64,000 bases of DNA from Melastoma dodecandrum (Eukaryota > Streptophyta > Magnoliopsida > Myrtales > Melastomataceae): assembly GCA_029817715.1 (NCBI GenBank), contig JARUPY010000181.1:62001-126000 (forward strand). Direction: 5' to 3'. Of the stretch, positions 49,611-60,331 are shown piece by piece; the stretch's first letter is position 1; each line of letters begins with the position of its first letter. A program made the translations under genes and the position numbers. The notes beneath the pieces were generated by a model, which was given only the letters and a program-made list of their open reading frames with translations, was not told the origin of the DNA and searched no databases.

Positions 49611-50620
49611 GTACCTTGACGAGACACAGAGAGAATGCTTGGATCGGCATCAATCTACGACATACTTTTTATGCATGATATATCGTGATGCATAAGTACA
49701 TCTAATGTAAGAATTTGATTATAATTATTGTCAATTTAATTCAACGGAGACGTAACAAGTGAATAAACTCAATGTAGTTAACTCACATACTTAATCTCAG
49801 TTCCTATAACGATGCTTGAATTGCACACGAACGCGTCTAATGAATTAAATAATCACAATCCTAAATATAATGACATAATAATCATGTGATAATAGACATT
49901 CAAGCGGTCGTGAAAGCATACGGCATTAAAACGGTAAAAGTGAGGTAAGGAAATGAGAAAAGAAGGTTGCAAAAATCCCCCGTAACCAACCCTAACTGCT
50001 GCAAAAATGAACAAAGTTAGTTTTACAGTTTATCACAGACAAGGGGTACCTGACACCTGTCCCTGCACATATAACAGTCACTCTCTAATGGACAAATATA
50101 CGTGCGGTGTCTGGTATCTGTAATGAGCAAATAATACTATACTCGAATGAAGGTTTATAAGACCTCCCTCAAACAAAGAGAATGCGGGCCCTCACCCAAG
50201 ACCATACTGCAAAGAGTAGTACAATTGGGCCTCACTGTGACCAGCCCTAAAGATCCTAGCCCCGAGTTCGGGCATACCTAGTCATGTCTAGGAAAGCAGT
50301 AACCAGAGACATCAATGAGAGAAAACCGAAGGGCAAAGAGACATAGAGCACATGTGCAAACAATGTAGTACTCCTATTTGTATGTGGATTGAATAAAAGA
50401 GTTTTAAAAGAATTCCACATGGGGAGTCCCGGCGGAGTCGTCATCCGGGATGTTCGCCCCTCCCTTTCCTTTCCGACGGGCCCGCCCGGGCCCTCGCTCG
50501 GCCGTCGTGAGGGCAGCCGGCGATAGGCGGAGCATGATTCGGAAGGGAACAAAAGGAGGACCGTGATCCTTCGTGGCTCCGTAGAAAACATGTTTGTCGC
50601 TTAATCTAGGTAAGCTAATA
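49611..50620 (-). other. Untranslated leader of the Tat-like element
   Basis: No coding sequence recognised. It lies between the primer binding site and the gag start. It contains a GC-rich patch (50446-50535) and a moderately AT-rich remainder. Long gag leaders are usual in this lineage. The GC-rich patch resembles rDNA in composition only; no rRNA signature was recognised. Confidence 0.45.
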
Positions 50621-50631
50621 CGGAGTCGCCA
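50621..50631 (-). other. Primer binding site, Arg-tRNA type
   Basis: On the minus strand the sequence is TGGCGACTCCG, the primer binding motif typical of Tat/Ogre-like plant elements (complementary to an Arg tRNA 3' end). It is one base away from an LTR end reading TTTATT...AAAGTCA, and lies upstream of gag in the correct order. It supports the minus-strand orientation and the lineage of the gag remnant. Confidence 0.75.
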
Positions 50632-50632
50632 C

Positions 50633-52858
50633 TGACTTTATTTAAAAAAAATGGTATAAAGTCGAAAAAACCAAAAAGGGTTTGGGGATTCCTAATTACT
50701 CACTTTCTCACTCAAACATACGAAGAATATGTGACGATACTCTCAAAATGTTTCAGGTTACGGGTGTTAAACCCGATCTGGGCTTTTGGGCCCAGACTCA
50801 TGTGTGATGATCACATGCGTAACCACAGATAATTATGTAGATCAAAGTAGGTGAGGAAGGGTGATGACCATGGGCCTATGCACCTGGGCCCACGACCCGT
50901 TACAAGTAGAAAATAGAATGTCGGGAAGGCCCGCACCTTCCCTCATGTACCTTAAATTTGACGGTTATACACGTCTTCGAGAATCCTCCTAAATGTGATG
51001 GGTCTTTGAGATACTCTTGTCAAGTCCTCGAATGAGGACGGATAATGTACATGTATATGAAATCAAATAAATGAAATATAGTTGTGGTCAGTAAATTCTA
51101 ATTTAAATGGATAAATCAACTAGAATTGATCGCGTAAGTCGGAATTCGACTAACGTGGGTGGTTTGCACCCTTTGACCGCAATGCATCCCGAGTGATGCG
51201 GGTCAGTTTCATATGTGAAAATAATAAGAGAAATAAATCTGCACATATTAGCAAATGAAATCAAGTCTTCATAAGCCAAGTATAACTCAATTTCAATGAC
51301 ATAGACTAATCATCTCAAAATGAACTTACGAATGTCAAATATAAGTATGTTATCAAACAAGTAAGAAAATTAAATGATCAATGCATGACATGAATGATAA
51401 TCGCCAAGCCTCAATGTAGGAAAATGTATCCAAACAAAATAATTTAGCTATAAAATCATCCGGTAAACATGCAATGATTAAAAATGCGAATTTGTGCAGC
51501 GACAAACTTGAATAGACTCAAAGAATATACTAAAAAATTCAGCTCCTAGCATGAAATCATGCGTTCTAATACTTAAACGAAGCTATTCTAGTTACAAATC
51601 TAACCCACAGATTTAAGCTCAATCGGACATTCCAAACTCAAGATATAAGCAAAAATGTGTACCTCTCTCATGTAGGGGAAGCTAAGTCCAAAGAAAAATG
51701 AACTTGTTCTCAATGCTAAAACATGCATAACTCCACAAATATGGATTATTGAGCTACCAAATAAAAGAGAAATATAACATAATGAGTTTTAAGTTTAATC
51801 GAGTTCACAAAGCAAAAGATCAACATAAGCACATGATTTACTGGAAATGGTCGAAACCAACACTGTTTTAGTGTTTAATTCGAAAATCATAGCTCAAAAC
51901 TCTAAATCATGCATGGTTAGTCTTGTTTGGTTCGAATTTAAGTTACGGATCTAATGCAAGTGGTTTCGTTCAGTTTCGACTAGCGAGCGAAAGCTAGATA
52001 CGAAATACTAGCACTAGTGCAGGTTATCCGAGACTCACCTCGACTTACCAACATTGCCTTGGTCCAGTTGGAGCTCGGATCACATCCCAACATGTAAGGA
52101 CAAGCAAGGAGAAGAGAAAGACGAAAGACGTCAAACCTATGTGAATGAAGTCAAACTCAAATGAAATAGGTGGTAAGATTGCTCACCATCACGAGAACTT
52201 GTTTCTCGAGTGCTCGAAGGTTTCGGGAGCTTGACTGAGGTATATCTTGCAATCGTGAGTAGACCAGCAACACATCTATAATTACAGGACGGGAAATTTC
52301 CTAAATAAACCAGGTGAACATAAGTCAAACAAGAAATCGAAGTGATAAGTATAAGCTACCAACAGAAACAAACAACCATTCCATGAAAAAGGCATCGATT
52401 GATCAAACCCATGCAGTACGGAAACAACGAAAATTGTAGTGAACGAAGCATGAACCAGCAGCTCGAACACAGAACAATCGAGCATGGACAAACCAAGAGT
52501 ATCAATGAAATCGTGGGTAAAAGTGATAGGTTCAAGTGGATCAGTGACATCAATGAAATAAAATATGCAAAGAATAGACTAGCAGCATCAAAACCACAGC
52601 GACATAAGGATGAATGTACACTGGCACCGAAAAACAAAGGATGACATGCACCAACAGAAAGGATAAAAAAAGAATCATGGCAACAAGAAACCATTAGACA
52701 AGTAATCAACACTGGAATCAAAACAATCGACGAATGTCTGTCCAATTTGAGCATTTCAACATAGGTGAGTTTTATCCACAGCAACCATCAGGCATTTATC
52801 CGCAGTAAACAAACTGAAATACGTTCACCCATGATAATTCACTCACAGAAATCAACAT
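50633..52858 (-). mobile_element. 5' LTR of the Tat-like element, inner part
   Basis: The inner boundary is next to the primer binding site (plus-strand TGACTTTATTT at 50633). The region is AT-rich, has no coding sequence and includes scattered CAAAT/AATGA motifs. It is interrupted at 52858 by a family-A element. Similar non-coding sequence continues after that element at 58150, which is why I regard the insertion as lying inside this LTR. The outer boundary was not found; long LTRs of several kb are known in the lineage. Confidence 0.5.
52854..52858. repeat. Target-site duplication, left copy
   Basis: AACAT immediately precedes the terminal TGATGCGG of the 3' LTR remnant. The matching copy is AACAT at 58150-58154, directly after ...GCGCATCA. 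A perfect match shows that the two outer ends belong to one insertion event. Confidence 0.85.
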
Positions 52859-53065
52859 TGATGCGGAAACACCAGGAAAAGTAAACTTGAACCTAAACAA
52901 ATTAAGAACAAACCAGAACAAGGTCTGGATAGAACAACCTCGAACCCGGATACAGCGATGGCACCATTGTGAACGAAAGGCTACGAAAACACTCTCAACT
53001 CACCACTCTCAAGTCACCACACTCTCAACTCACCACTCTCAAGTCACCACTCTCAACTCACCACA
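52859..53065 (-). mobile_element. Truncated 3' LTR with an expanded short repeat
   Basis: Only the R/U5-side part of the LTR (about 207 of 543 bases) remains, ending in TGATGCGGAAACACC on the plus strand. Where the 5' LTR has a single CTCTCAACTCACCAC, this copy has five units alternating CTCTCAACTCACCA and CTCTCAAGTCACCA (52992-53063). The remainder of the LTR including U3 is missing and is replaced by reverse-transcriptase sequence. Confidence 0.88.
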
Positions 53066-53310
53066 CATTCGTCAATGGTACGGCAATGGTGCTGAAACCT
53101 TTGATGAACCGCCGGTAGAATGAAGCAAGGCCATGGAAACTTCTAACGTCATGGGTGGTCTTTGAAATTGGCCAGTCTCGGATAGCTTCGATTTTGTTCT
53201 CGTCAACCTGGATTCCATCCTTGGAGATGACGTACCCCAAGAAGACAAGTTTGGGCACAAGGAACTCACATTTGTTGATGTTACCAAAGAGGTGTTGTTC
53301 TCGAAGCTTG
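53066..53310 (-). repeat. Displaced duplicate of an RT segment
   Basis: This 245-base stretch is nearly identical to 55063-55307 inside the RT gene. Read on the minus strand it encodes [14 protein letters not shown] through [13 protein letters not shown], the end of RT and the connection toward RNase H. It follows directly on the purine tract at the end of integrase and is out of context there. Junction with the LTR shows a short overlap (ACA). A few substitutions separate it from the resident RT copy, so it has aged since duplication. Confidence 0.9.
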
Positions 53311-54319
53311 GATTCCCCCTTTGTTGGAAAAGATTTGTCCTCAAATCTAAGGGGTCTTCATCATCCTCGTATGGTGCCAGGTCCTGAACATTGAAAGTTG
53401 TCGAAACACCGTATTCCCTCGGGAGGTCGATATGGTAGGCGTTATTGTTGATTCGTTCCACCACACGAAAAGGTCCTTCTGCTCGAGGCATGAGTTTATT
53501 CTTTCGTCTAGTAGAAAACCTTTCCTTACAAAGATGAATCCACACCAGATCACCGGGATGGAAGATCTGTTCTTTACGTCCCTGGTTCACCTTCTTCATG
53601 TATCTTTCATTTTGCGTCTCTATATTTCCTCGAATCTGCTGGCGGAGTTTCAGCATTGCATCTGCTCGTTTGACAGCATCCATGTTCAAGGCATCCTTGC
53701 TCCGCATCGGTAATAGATCAATCGGCACCTGCGGGTTAATACCATAAACTACCTCAAAGGGAGATGCTTTCGTAGTGCTGTGAGGAGCTCGGTTGTATGC
53801 AAATTCGGCATGGGCAAGCTTGATGTCCCAATCCTTCTGATTCTGATACCATTGTTCTAAGGATGGCTCCCATTGTTCGATTAACTACCTCCGTTTGGCC
53901 ATCAGTCTGAGGGTGACAAGTGGTGCTAAAGAGTAGTTCGTCCCAAGCTTGTGCCACAATGTCTTCCAGAAGTAACTCAGGAACTTGGCATCACGATCAG
54001 ATACAATCGTCGTTGGAATACCATGCAGCCGAACAATTTTGCGAAAGTAGAGATCCGCAACATTAGTGGCATCGTCAGTCTTCCTGCAAGGAATGAAATG
54101 TGCCATCTTCGAGAATCGATCAACAACCACCATTATGGAGTCCTTCTGTCGCTGCGTTCGAGGCAAACCAAGAACGAAGTCCATGCTGACGTGCTCCCAT
54201 GGACGATCTGCCATCGGTAGAGGAGTGTACATACCTTGTGGCTGGATATGACTCTTCGCTCGCTGACAAATGCTACACCGTCGAACCAGCACCTGGACGC
54301 TTTGTTCGTCCCTGGCCAA
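53311..54319 (-). pseudogene. Integrase of the family-A element, three frames
   Basis: Integrase joins the element's DNA to host DNA. The second half of the zinc-binding domain ([12 protein letters not shown], paired with the His residues in the preceding frame) opens this part. Then comes the catalytic core: [12 protein letters not shown] with the first Asp, [13 protein letters not shown] with the second Asp, and [13 protein letters not shown] with the Glu, so all three catalytic acids are present. Frameshifts occur near 54300, 53910 and 53750. The C-terminal domain (GDLVWIHLCKERF) ends [12 protein letters not shown]. In the intact family it would continue into the LTR; here it runs into the displaced RT piece instead. 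Confidence 0.9.
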
Positions 54320-56264
54320 TAGAAATGTTCGTGCAACATTTCAAATGTCTTCTGTACTCCGAAATGGCCAGTAATCCCTCCTCCATGAACTTCTCGAATC
54401 AGCAACTCTCGAAAGGAACTTCGAGGAATGCATAGTCTTGAACCTCGAAATAGAAAACCATTGAAAAGATGGTAATGCTCCACTACCTTGGTCAAACACT
54501 CGTGGTAAATCTCCTTGAAATCGTCATCGGTGGCATACAGCTCTTTCAGCGCCTCAAATCCAATCAACTTGGATTCCATCATACTAATTAACGTCATTTT
54601 CCTAAGTAAGGCATCCGCAACCACATTCTTTGCTCCAGACTTGTGTTTCAGTACAAATGTGAATGTTTGAAGGAACTCCACCCATTTCGCATGTCGTCCC
54701 TTGTTGAGCTTGACCTGCCCATTTATATGCTTCAAAGCTTCGTGGTCTGTATGAAGGACAAACTCTCGCGGCATTAGAAAGTGACTCCAATTCTCCAATG
54801 CTCGAACCATTGCGAAAAACTCCTTGTCATAAGTTAAATAGTTCAGCCGTGATTCATTCAGCTTTTCACTAAAGTAGGCGAACGGTCGACCCTCTTGAAT
54901 TAGGACCCCTCTAATTCCAATCCCTGAAGCATCACATTCCACCTCAAACATATTTTTGAAGTTCGGAAGTGCTAGAACCGGTGCCTCCCAAAATCGTATC
55001 TTGAGGTTTTCAAAACTAGTCTGGGCTTCCGCTGTCCATTCAAAGGTTGTTCCCTTCAGACATTCGGTCAATGGTGCGGCAATGGTGCTGAAACCTTTGA
55101 TGAACCGCCGGTAGAATGAAGCAAGACCGTGGAAACTTCTAACGTCATGGGTGGTCTTCGGAATTGGCCGGTCTCGGATCGCTTCGATTTTGTTCTCGTC
55201 AACCTGGATTCCATCCTTGGAGATGACGTACCCCAAGAAGACAAGTTTGGGGACAAGGAACTCACATTTGTTGATGCTACCAAAGAGGTGTTGTTCTCGA
55301 AGCTTGGCGAACACCTGTCGAAGATGTTCCAAGAGCTCATTTTCACTGTGACTATACTCAAGAATGTCGTCAAAATAAACAACGACGAACATGCCAAAGA
55401 AAGGTCGGAACACCTGGTTCATCAATCTCATAAAAGTGCTAGGCGCGTTCGTGAGGCCAAAGGGCATAACAAGCCATTCATACATACCGAACTTGGTCTT
55501 GAACACCGTCTTCCATTCGTCTCCTTCTTTCATACGAATTTGGTGATATCCACTATGCAAATCCACCTTCGAGAAAACACACGCGTCGTACAGCTCATCA
55601 AGCATGTCATCTAAACGAGGAATGGGAAACCTGTATTTGACCGTGATCTTGTTGATAGAGCAGCTGTCCACGCACATTGTCCATGAACCATCCTTCTTAG
55701 GTACGAGGATTGCGGGAACGGAACATGGGCTGAGACTTTCTCGCACGAACCCCTTTTGAATAAGCTCTTCCACTTGCCGTTGCAGCTCTTTTACTTCTTC
55801 GGGATTGCAGCGATAGGCTGGTCTGTTGGGAAGTGTCACCCCCGGAATGAGGTCAATTTGATGTTGGATATCCCGCAATGGTGGAAGTCCTCCTGGCATC
55901 TCCTTCGAAAACACGTCCTCGAACTCCTGAAGTAATCTCTTTACTAGAGGGTGCGTAGTTGCTTCTACCTCCATACTTTCCTCGAGGATCATCAAGACGT
56001 ACATGTGCTCATTGCCTCGAACAGCCTTGATCAACTCAACTTGCTTCGGAATTTGACTTTGAGCATCCTTCGGTGGCATTGACGTGGCTGGTGACGACAA
56101 TGGTAGAAGCGTGATCTTCTTCTGGTCCATAGTGATAGAGTAGATATTTCGATACCCATCATGCATAGCTCGTCGATCATATTGCCATGGTCCTCCCAAC
56201 AACAAGTGGCATGCGTCCATTGGCACGACATCGCAGGGCACCGTGTTCCTGTAGTTTTGACCAA
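54290..56264 (-). pseudogene. Reverse transcriptase-RNase H of the family-A element, long open frame
   Basis: It copies element RNA into DNA and degrades the template. One uninterrupted frame of roughly 650 codons, continuing upstream into the protease linker; the apparent start at 56241 is a GTG and not a real initiation site. In order: linker MDACHLLLGGPW; RT fingers (residues about 140-210, VPKKDGSW, with VDSCSIN where most relatives have VDSRAIN); palm motif YFDDILEYS at about 289-297 with both catalytic Asp; GYVISKDG near 338; RNase H with ECDASG (435-440), YDKEFFAMV (471-479), HTDHEAL (497-503) and VADALLRK; then the first His pair of the integrase zinc domain (HGGGITGH). The frame breaks after YWPG. 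Length and motif order are normal for Ty3/gypsy. Confidence 0.93.
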
Positions 56265-57584
56265 CAGAAAAGGAGATGAGAACTTATTTAATTACCCGTT
56301 TGTTGCTGTCCTTGTTTAGCCATTTAAGCCTGTAAGGTTGGGGCTGTGGATTCGTAGGCATCTTTAAATTCTCCACCATGGTAGTTGACGCTACATTGGT
56401 GCAGCTGCCGCTATCCATAGTCACATGGCACACCTTCCCTTATACTGTGCAACGGGTTTGGAAGATGCACTCTCGCTGGTCAGCTGCCTCCGGTACGACG
56501 TTTGCATTTAGAGCCTTGCAAACCACGAGCAATTCTCCCTCATCTGGCTCCTCCACATATTCCTCTTCAGCATCCCATATGGGTCCGTCCTCTAGAGTTC
56601 CTTCATTATCATCATCGTCGGACAGCCCCTTGATGGTGATCGTCCTTCATGTTGGACATTCAGCCGTGACATGTCCATAACCTTGGCATTTGAAGCATTT
56701 TCGGCCCTTTCCCGCTTCCTGGGGTGGTCGAAATTCTTCTTTTCCTTTCTCCTTATTGGCTACCAACGGATTAGATCGAGATGATGTACCGCTTTTGCTG
56801 GGAGGAAAAACCTTAGTAGCTGGCTGTGGTTATGCTCGTTTCACTTGCTGCTTCTCAACCTTATGAGCAAGGTTGCACACATCTCCAAAGCTCCAATAAG
56901 GTTGTAACTCCACCGCATCTGCTATTTGTGATTTGAGACCCTTGATGTATCTTGCAATGGTCTGTTCCTGTGGCTTAGATATGTCACATTGTAACATGAG
57001 CTGTTCGAACTCGCGGGTGACTCTGAAACTGATGTTGATTGTTGCAACGAATTTAACTTGAGGAAAAGGTCCTGACGATAGCGTTTCGGCAAGAACCGCT
57101 TCTTCAAGGCTCGCTTCATCTTTTCCCGTGAACGTATTTTCTCCTTACCCTCACGTTGCCTTTGGTGATTGAGATTCACCCACCACAGACTCGCGTACTT
57201 GCGGAGACGGAGCTCTGCCATCTTAACACGTCTGTCCTCAGGGATGTCTTCATACTCTAACACCCTCTCGATTGTGTGGAGCCAAACAAGAAATTCTTCT
57301 GGATCTATCCTCCATTCGAACTCCGGAATATCAACTCTTATTCCAAAAGAACGAGGAAGCTGATGTCGTCGATGGACCCCCTGTTGAGCTTCCTCTTTGT
57401 TGGACATCTCCACGAATGGGTTGTCCTCCTCCGCTTGAACGGAAGATGAATGTGAATGACCTTCTGACGTACCACGTTCGCTGAGAAGTTGTCGAAGTTG
57501 GCGCCTTAGATCTGCTACTTCACGCTCCAAATGAATAGTGTGTGCTTCTTCAAGAGAAAGGCCGCGTGGAACTCTTCCTGCCAT
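56265..57584 (-). pseudogene. Gag and protease of the family-A element
   Basis: Gag starts at ATG 57582-57584 (MAGRVPRGLSLEEAH), nine bases after the primer binding site. It contains the capsid core (RIDPEEFLVWLHTIERVL, LRLRKYASLWWVNLNHQ, KRFLPKRYRQDLFLKL), closely related to the family-B gag. A frameshift near 57030 shifts the remainder. A zinc knuckle CFKCQGYGHVTAEC is readable at about 56657-56698, followed by a stop. An acidic spacer precedes the protease, whose active-site DSGSCTNVAS lies near 56395-56425. The protease context then joins the RT frame. At least two stops and one frameshift make it inactive. Confidence 0.9.
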
Positions 57585-57592
57585 AACCTCTC

Positions 57593-57604
57593 GCTCTGAT
57601 ACCA
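57593..57604 (-). other. Primer binding site, initiator-Met type
   Basis: TGGTATCAGAGC on the minus strand is a perfect match to the standard plant initiator-Met site, two bases from the LTR end GCATCA. It fixes the orientation of the element and the inner boundary of its 5' LTR. Confidence 0.93.
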
Positions 57605-57606
57605 AA

Positions 57607-58149
57607 TGATGCAAAAACACCCGGCAAAGTAAACTTGGACCTAAACAAATTAAGAACAAACCCGAACAAGGTCTAGGTAGAACAACCTCGAACCCGGATA
57701 CAGCGATGGCACCACCATGAACGAAAGGCTATGAAAATACTCTCAACTCACCACACTTAGATTCTAGGCTAAGTGATATAGAGAAAAGAAAGAACCACTC
57801 AAGTTTAAACTTCCCAAAAGATCTCCCCGTCTCCTTCAGCATAGAACCCTTTAAAAGACTTCGAAGAGAGAGTTCTAGACAAACTGCACTAAATGCACTC
57901 CCCACTAACCCCTTAATCAATTCACCCACTACCACCATCCGACTAACTTCATAAATGACTCCATTTAAGACTATAATACTACAAATTCGTCCTTCTATGG
58001 GCTGGGTCTTAAGTAGGGGTCTTTACTTCTCCAAAATGCTTCAAACTTGCCCAAATGAAGGATTACTTGGTCCAATCCACTCCAGCACATTATAGGCCAC
58101 AACTTCCTCCTTGATTATAACTTCTTCGATCTGGTTGTAGTGCGCATCA
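57607..58149 (-). mobile_element. 5' LTR of the family-A element, 543 bp
   Basis: Terminates TGATGC/GCATCA and has the same length as the LTR at 39157-39699, to which it is clearly homologous. On the minus strand its first part keeps an open frame with AYNVLEWIGPSN and ends FGQV before a stop, the same pol extension seen in copy 1. It has a single CTCTCAACTCACCAC unit where the 3' remnant has five. Confidence 0.92.
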
Positions 58150-58154
58150 AACAT
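58150..58154. repeat. Target-site duplication, right copy
   Basis: AACAT directly follows the end of the 5' LTR and equals the five bases on the far side of the element. Beyond it, non-coding sequence resembling that at 52.4-52.85 kb resumes. Confidence 0.85.
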
Positions 58155-60316
58155 GATCACGATCGACAACAAGCAACAAGTAACGCATTCGACCGACTCA
58201 CCGTCAGTAAGTATATTGAATAAAGCTAACCACAACAAGAGTAGCGACGTAAAGAGATGATGGCCAGAAAAGAGTAGCAGCAGCAGGATCACAACAATGG
58301 CCAAGGCTAAGGCATGCCAGCGACCATAAACAAATTAAAAGTTAAGTATTAACGAATCTTTCGACAACCAGCTATAGAAGTTATATATTTACCACTGTAT
58401 AAAAGTTTAAACATAACACAAAACTAGCAGTGAACTAAAAAATCATCGTGGATAAACCAGTAGACGTATCAACTATCAATCAAACATAGAAGCAATCACT
58501 AACAGACAAGTAGAAGGATCAACCAAAGAAAAATTTAGAACCAGTCACGAACAAATCAACATAAACCCGCAACAAAACTTGACTCCAACATGGACAGACC
58601 AGAGTAAAACAAACTCCCTAATAAATTCAAGGAAACTATAAAGAGATTAATACAAATTAGCAGCAACATCAGTGGAGCAGCCATTGTTGCAGAGACAATA
58701 AGCAAATCATACTCAAGGACGATAAAAGAGGTGAAACTTCCCGTTATTCACTCCGGTCTACCTCGAAATCTGTACGAAGCTTCTCCTAGTTCATTAAAGA
58801 CTCATTCGATCAATTCGGCAACTATCTCCTGCAATCCGAAAGAACAAGAAACAACATTCCAGACAAGTTTTGGTCAACCAACGCGGTTGATCTTCCTTGG
58901 ACACGCGTCCAGATGTGGACAAAAAGCATTAGAAGGTCGAAATTCAGACAATCAGCCTTAGATTAGACTAGACGAGGGTGGCTGGACGTGAACCAACTCC
59001 AGCTGGTCTTGGCGGCTTCGGTGAGGGTTGGTTGAAGGATTTCCGCCATGGTTCCCGTCTTTACCTTGGCTGGAGAAGAGGATGCTGGAGACGTTAGCAA
59101 CGGACGTCCGGAGGGGAAATATGACAGAGGAACAACTTGATGAATGACTAGGAACTCGACGGAGGGAGAACGATCGGTGAGGAGAGGGAAGAGCTAACTG
59201 ATTCTGCTTGTTCTGTTTCTTCCCCTCCAACCCCCGAGCGTTCCAAAAAAAGTTCTTTTATAGTAAATGGAGAGAGCGTGCCGAGAAAGCTTTCAATTTT
59301 TTAGTTTATCTTTATTTTTATTAGATAAAAGCTTGCAAAAAGTGTGTTTGGAAGCTAAAATGAAAGCACATTATTCTTCTAGATTCTTTGGATTGGTTAG
59401 TTTGTTGAAAGGACAGTTGAAAATTAAAATGAAAATTCATGTCAAATAACAATGAAATGTTCTTTCAACAATGAGGGTATTGACAAATATGGAAAGATTT
59501 ATGAAAATACGTCACTTTTTAATTATTTACTATTTCAATAGACTCTTGTTGGACTTTGTCACCCCATTATTAAGGGCCTAAGTCCATGTACATGTGCTTG
59601 GGCATCAAATTATTAATAAATGGACTTGATCTAATTGATAAAAAGCAATAAAAATGTGAAATACAATTTTCACTATATCTATAAAAACGTAATTAAGAAA
59701 TTAGTTTCATGCAACTAATCTCAATTAATTTGATCATCTAACCATGTCAAGGGTTTTTTGTGAAATTCTAAAAGATCATGACTTGTAACATGAATTTAAT
59801 TGAAAATTGCAGAAAACTTCAAAAATTCAACTTACTAAACTGTGGATTCTTTAAACTTAATTACTTTGATTTGTAAAGTAATTTTAAGGAAACATTTTCA
59901 AATCTAACCTCCTTTTGGCAGGGAACTGAGTTAAATCATTTCATTTTTTTACCCTTTGAATTGCCTATTTGATTTAAAAATTCGAAGAACGTTTGATTTG
60001 GGATATCCACGGTAGCCTCATAGGGCCTTCCCCTTTTTTACGTTCAATTTCAACAACACTGCATTGCGCATCTTTGGATCTTCTCATCCAATGCGCACAT
60101 TCACACGTAAAACTCACAACCCAACCATACACAACCGATTCGAGATAGCAAATCACATTTTGATTCACTCCGTTTTGCTCAAACTGTGTATCCAAACACA
60201 CGCATTGTGAATTCGATAACACCACTCGCATGCATATGCAACTATACCCCATTTTTTACTCGAAAACCGACTCGTTTTCCACCAAAATCATATCATTATC
60301 ACTCCATACTTACCTA
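58155..60316. other. Non-coding AT-rich region between nested LTR elements
   Basis: No gene recognised. The left part continues the Tat-like LTR interrupted by the family-A element. The only longer minus-strand frame (58958-59230) is Ser/Pro-rich and lies downstream of a TATA-like site, so it may be an LTR leader rather than a protein. The right part (about 59500-60316) is more AT-rich and precedes, in minus-strand sense, nothing recognisable; it may be the internal leader of the element whose LTR lies at 60332-61886. The boundary between the two elements was not located. Confidence 0.5.
59255..59262 (-). promoter_or_regulatory. TATA-like site, possible promoter of the Tat-like LTR
   Basis: TATAAAAG on the minus strand, followed after about 25 bases by a GC-rich, pyrimidine-poor leader (GCTCGGGGGTTGGAGGGG). 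Position and orientation would drive transcription toward the primer binding site and gag at lower coordinates. Inferred from motif and context only. Confidence 0.4.
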
Positions 60317-60329
60317 GGCTCTGATACCA
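60317..60329 (-). other. Primer binding site, initiator-Met type, third element
   Basis: TGGTATCAGAGCC on the minus strand, a perfect plant initiator-Met site, two bases from an LTR end reading TTTCA on that strand. It belongs to a minus-strand element whose internal region would lie at lower coordinates but is not recognisable. Confidence 0.75.
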
Positions 60330-60331
60330 CT

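Larger units (their letters stand above)
52859..58149 (-). mobile_element. Family-A Ty3/gypsy (CRM-like) element, nearly full structure
   Basis: On the minus strand the order is 5' LTR (57607-58149), primer binding site, gag, protease, RT-RNase H, integrase, then an abnormal 3' end. Both outer ends carry TGATGC-type termini and are flanked by a perfect 5-bp repeat AACAT, as expected from integrase. The order PR-RT-RH-INT places it in Ty3/gypsy. Absence of a visible chromodomain and extension of the pol frame into the LTR fit the CRM clade, a group known for centromere-targeted insertion; clade assignment is inferred without a tree. Frameshifts in gag and integrase make this copy inactive. The 3' LTR lacks about the first 335 bases and has instead a piece of the element's own RT. 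Confidence 0.88.

Noticed and set aside
50446..50540. GC-rich patch as rDNA or a CpG-island promoter
   Set aside because: No rRNA signature was recognised; it lies in the leader between an Arg-type primer site and gag of a Tat-like element.
54133..56241. 702-codon frame as an intact host gene
   Set aside because: It begins at a GTG inside a longer pol frame, contains RT-RNase H motifs, and its last about 50 codons are out-of-frame reading past a frameshift.
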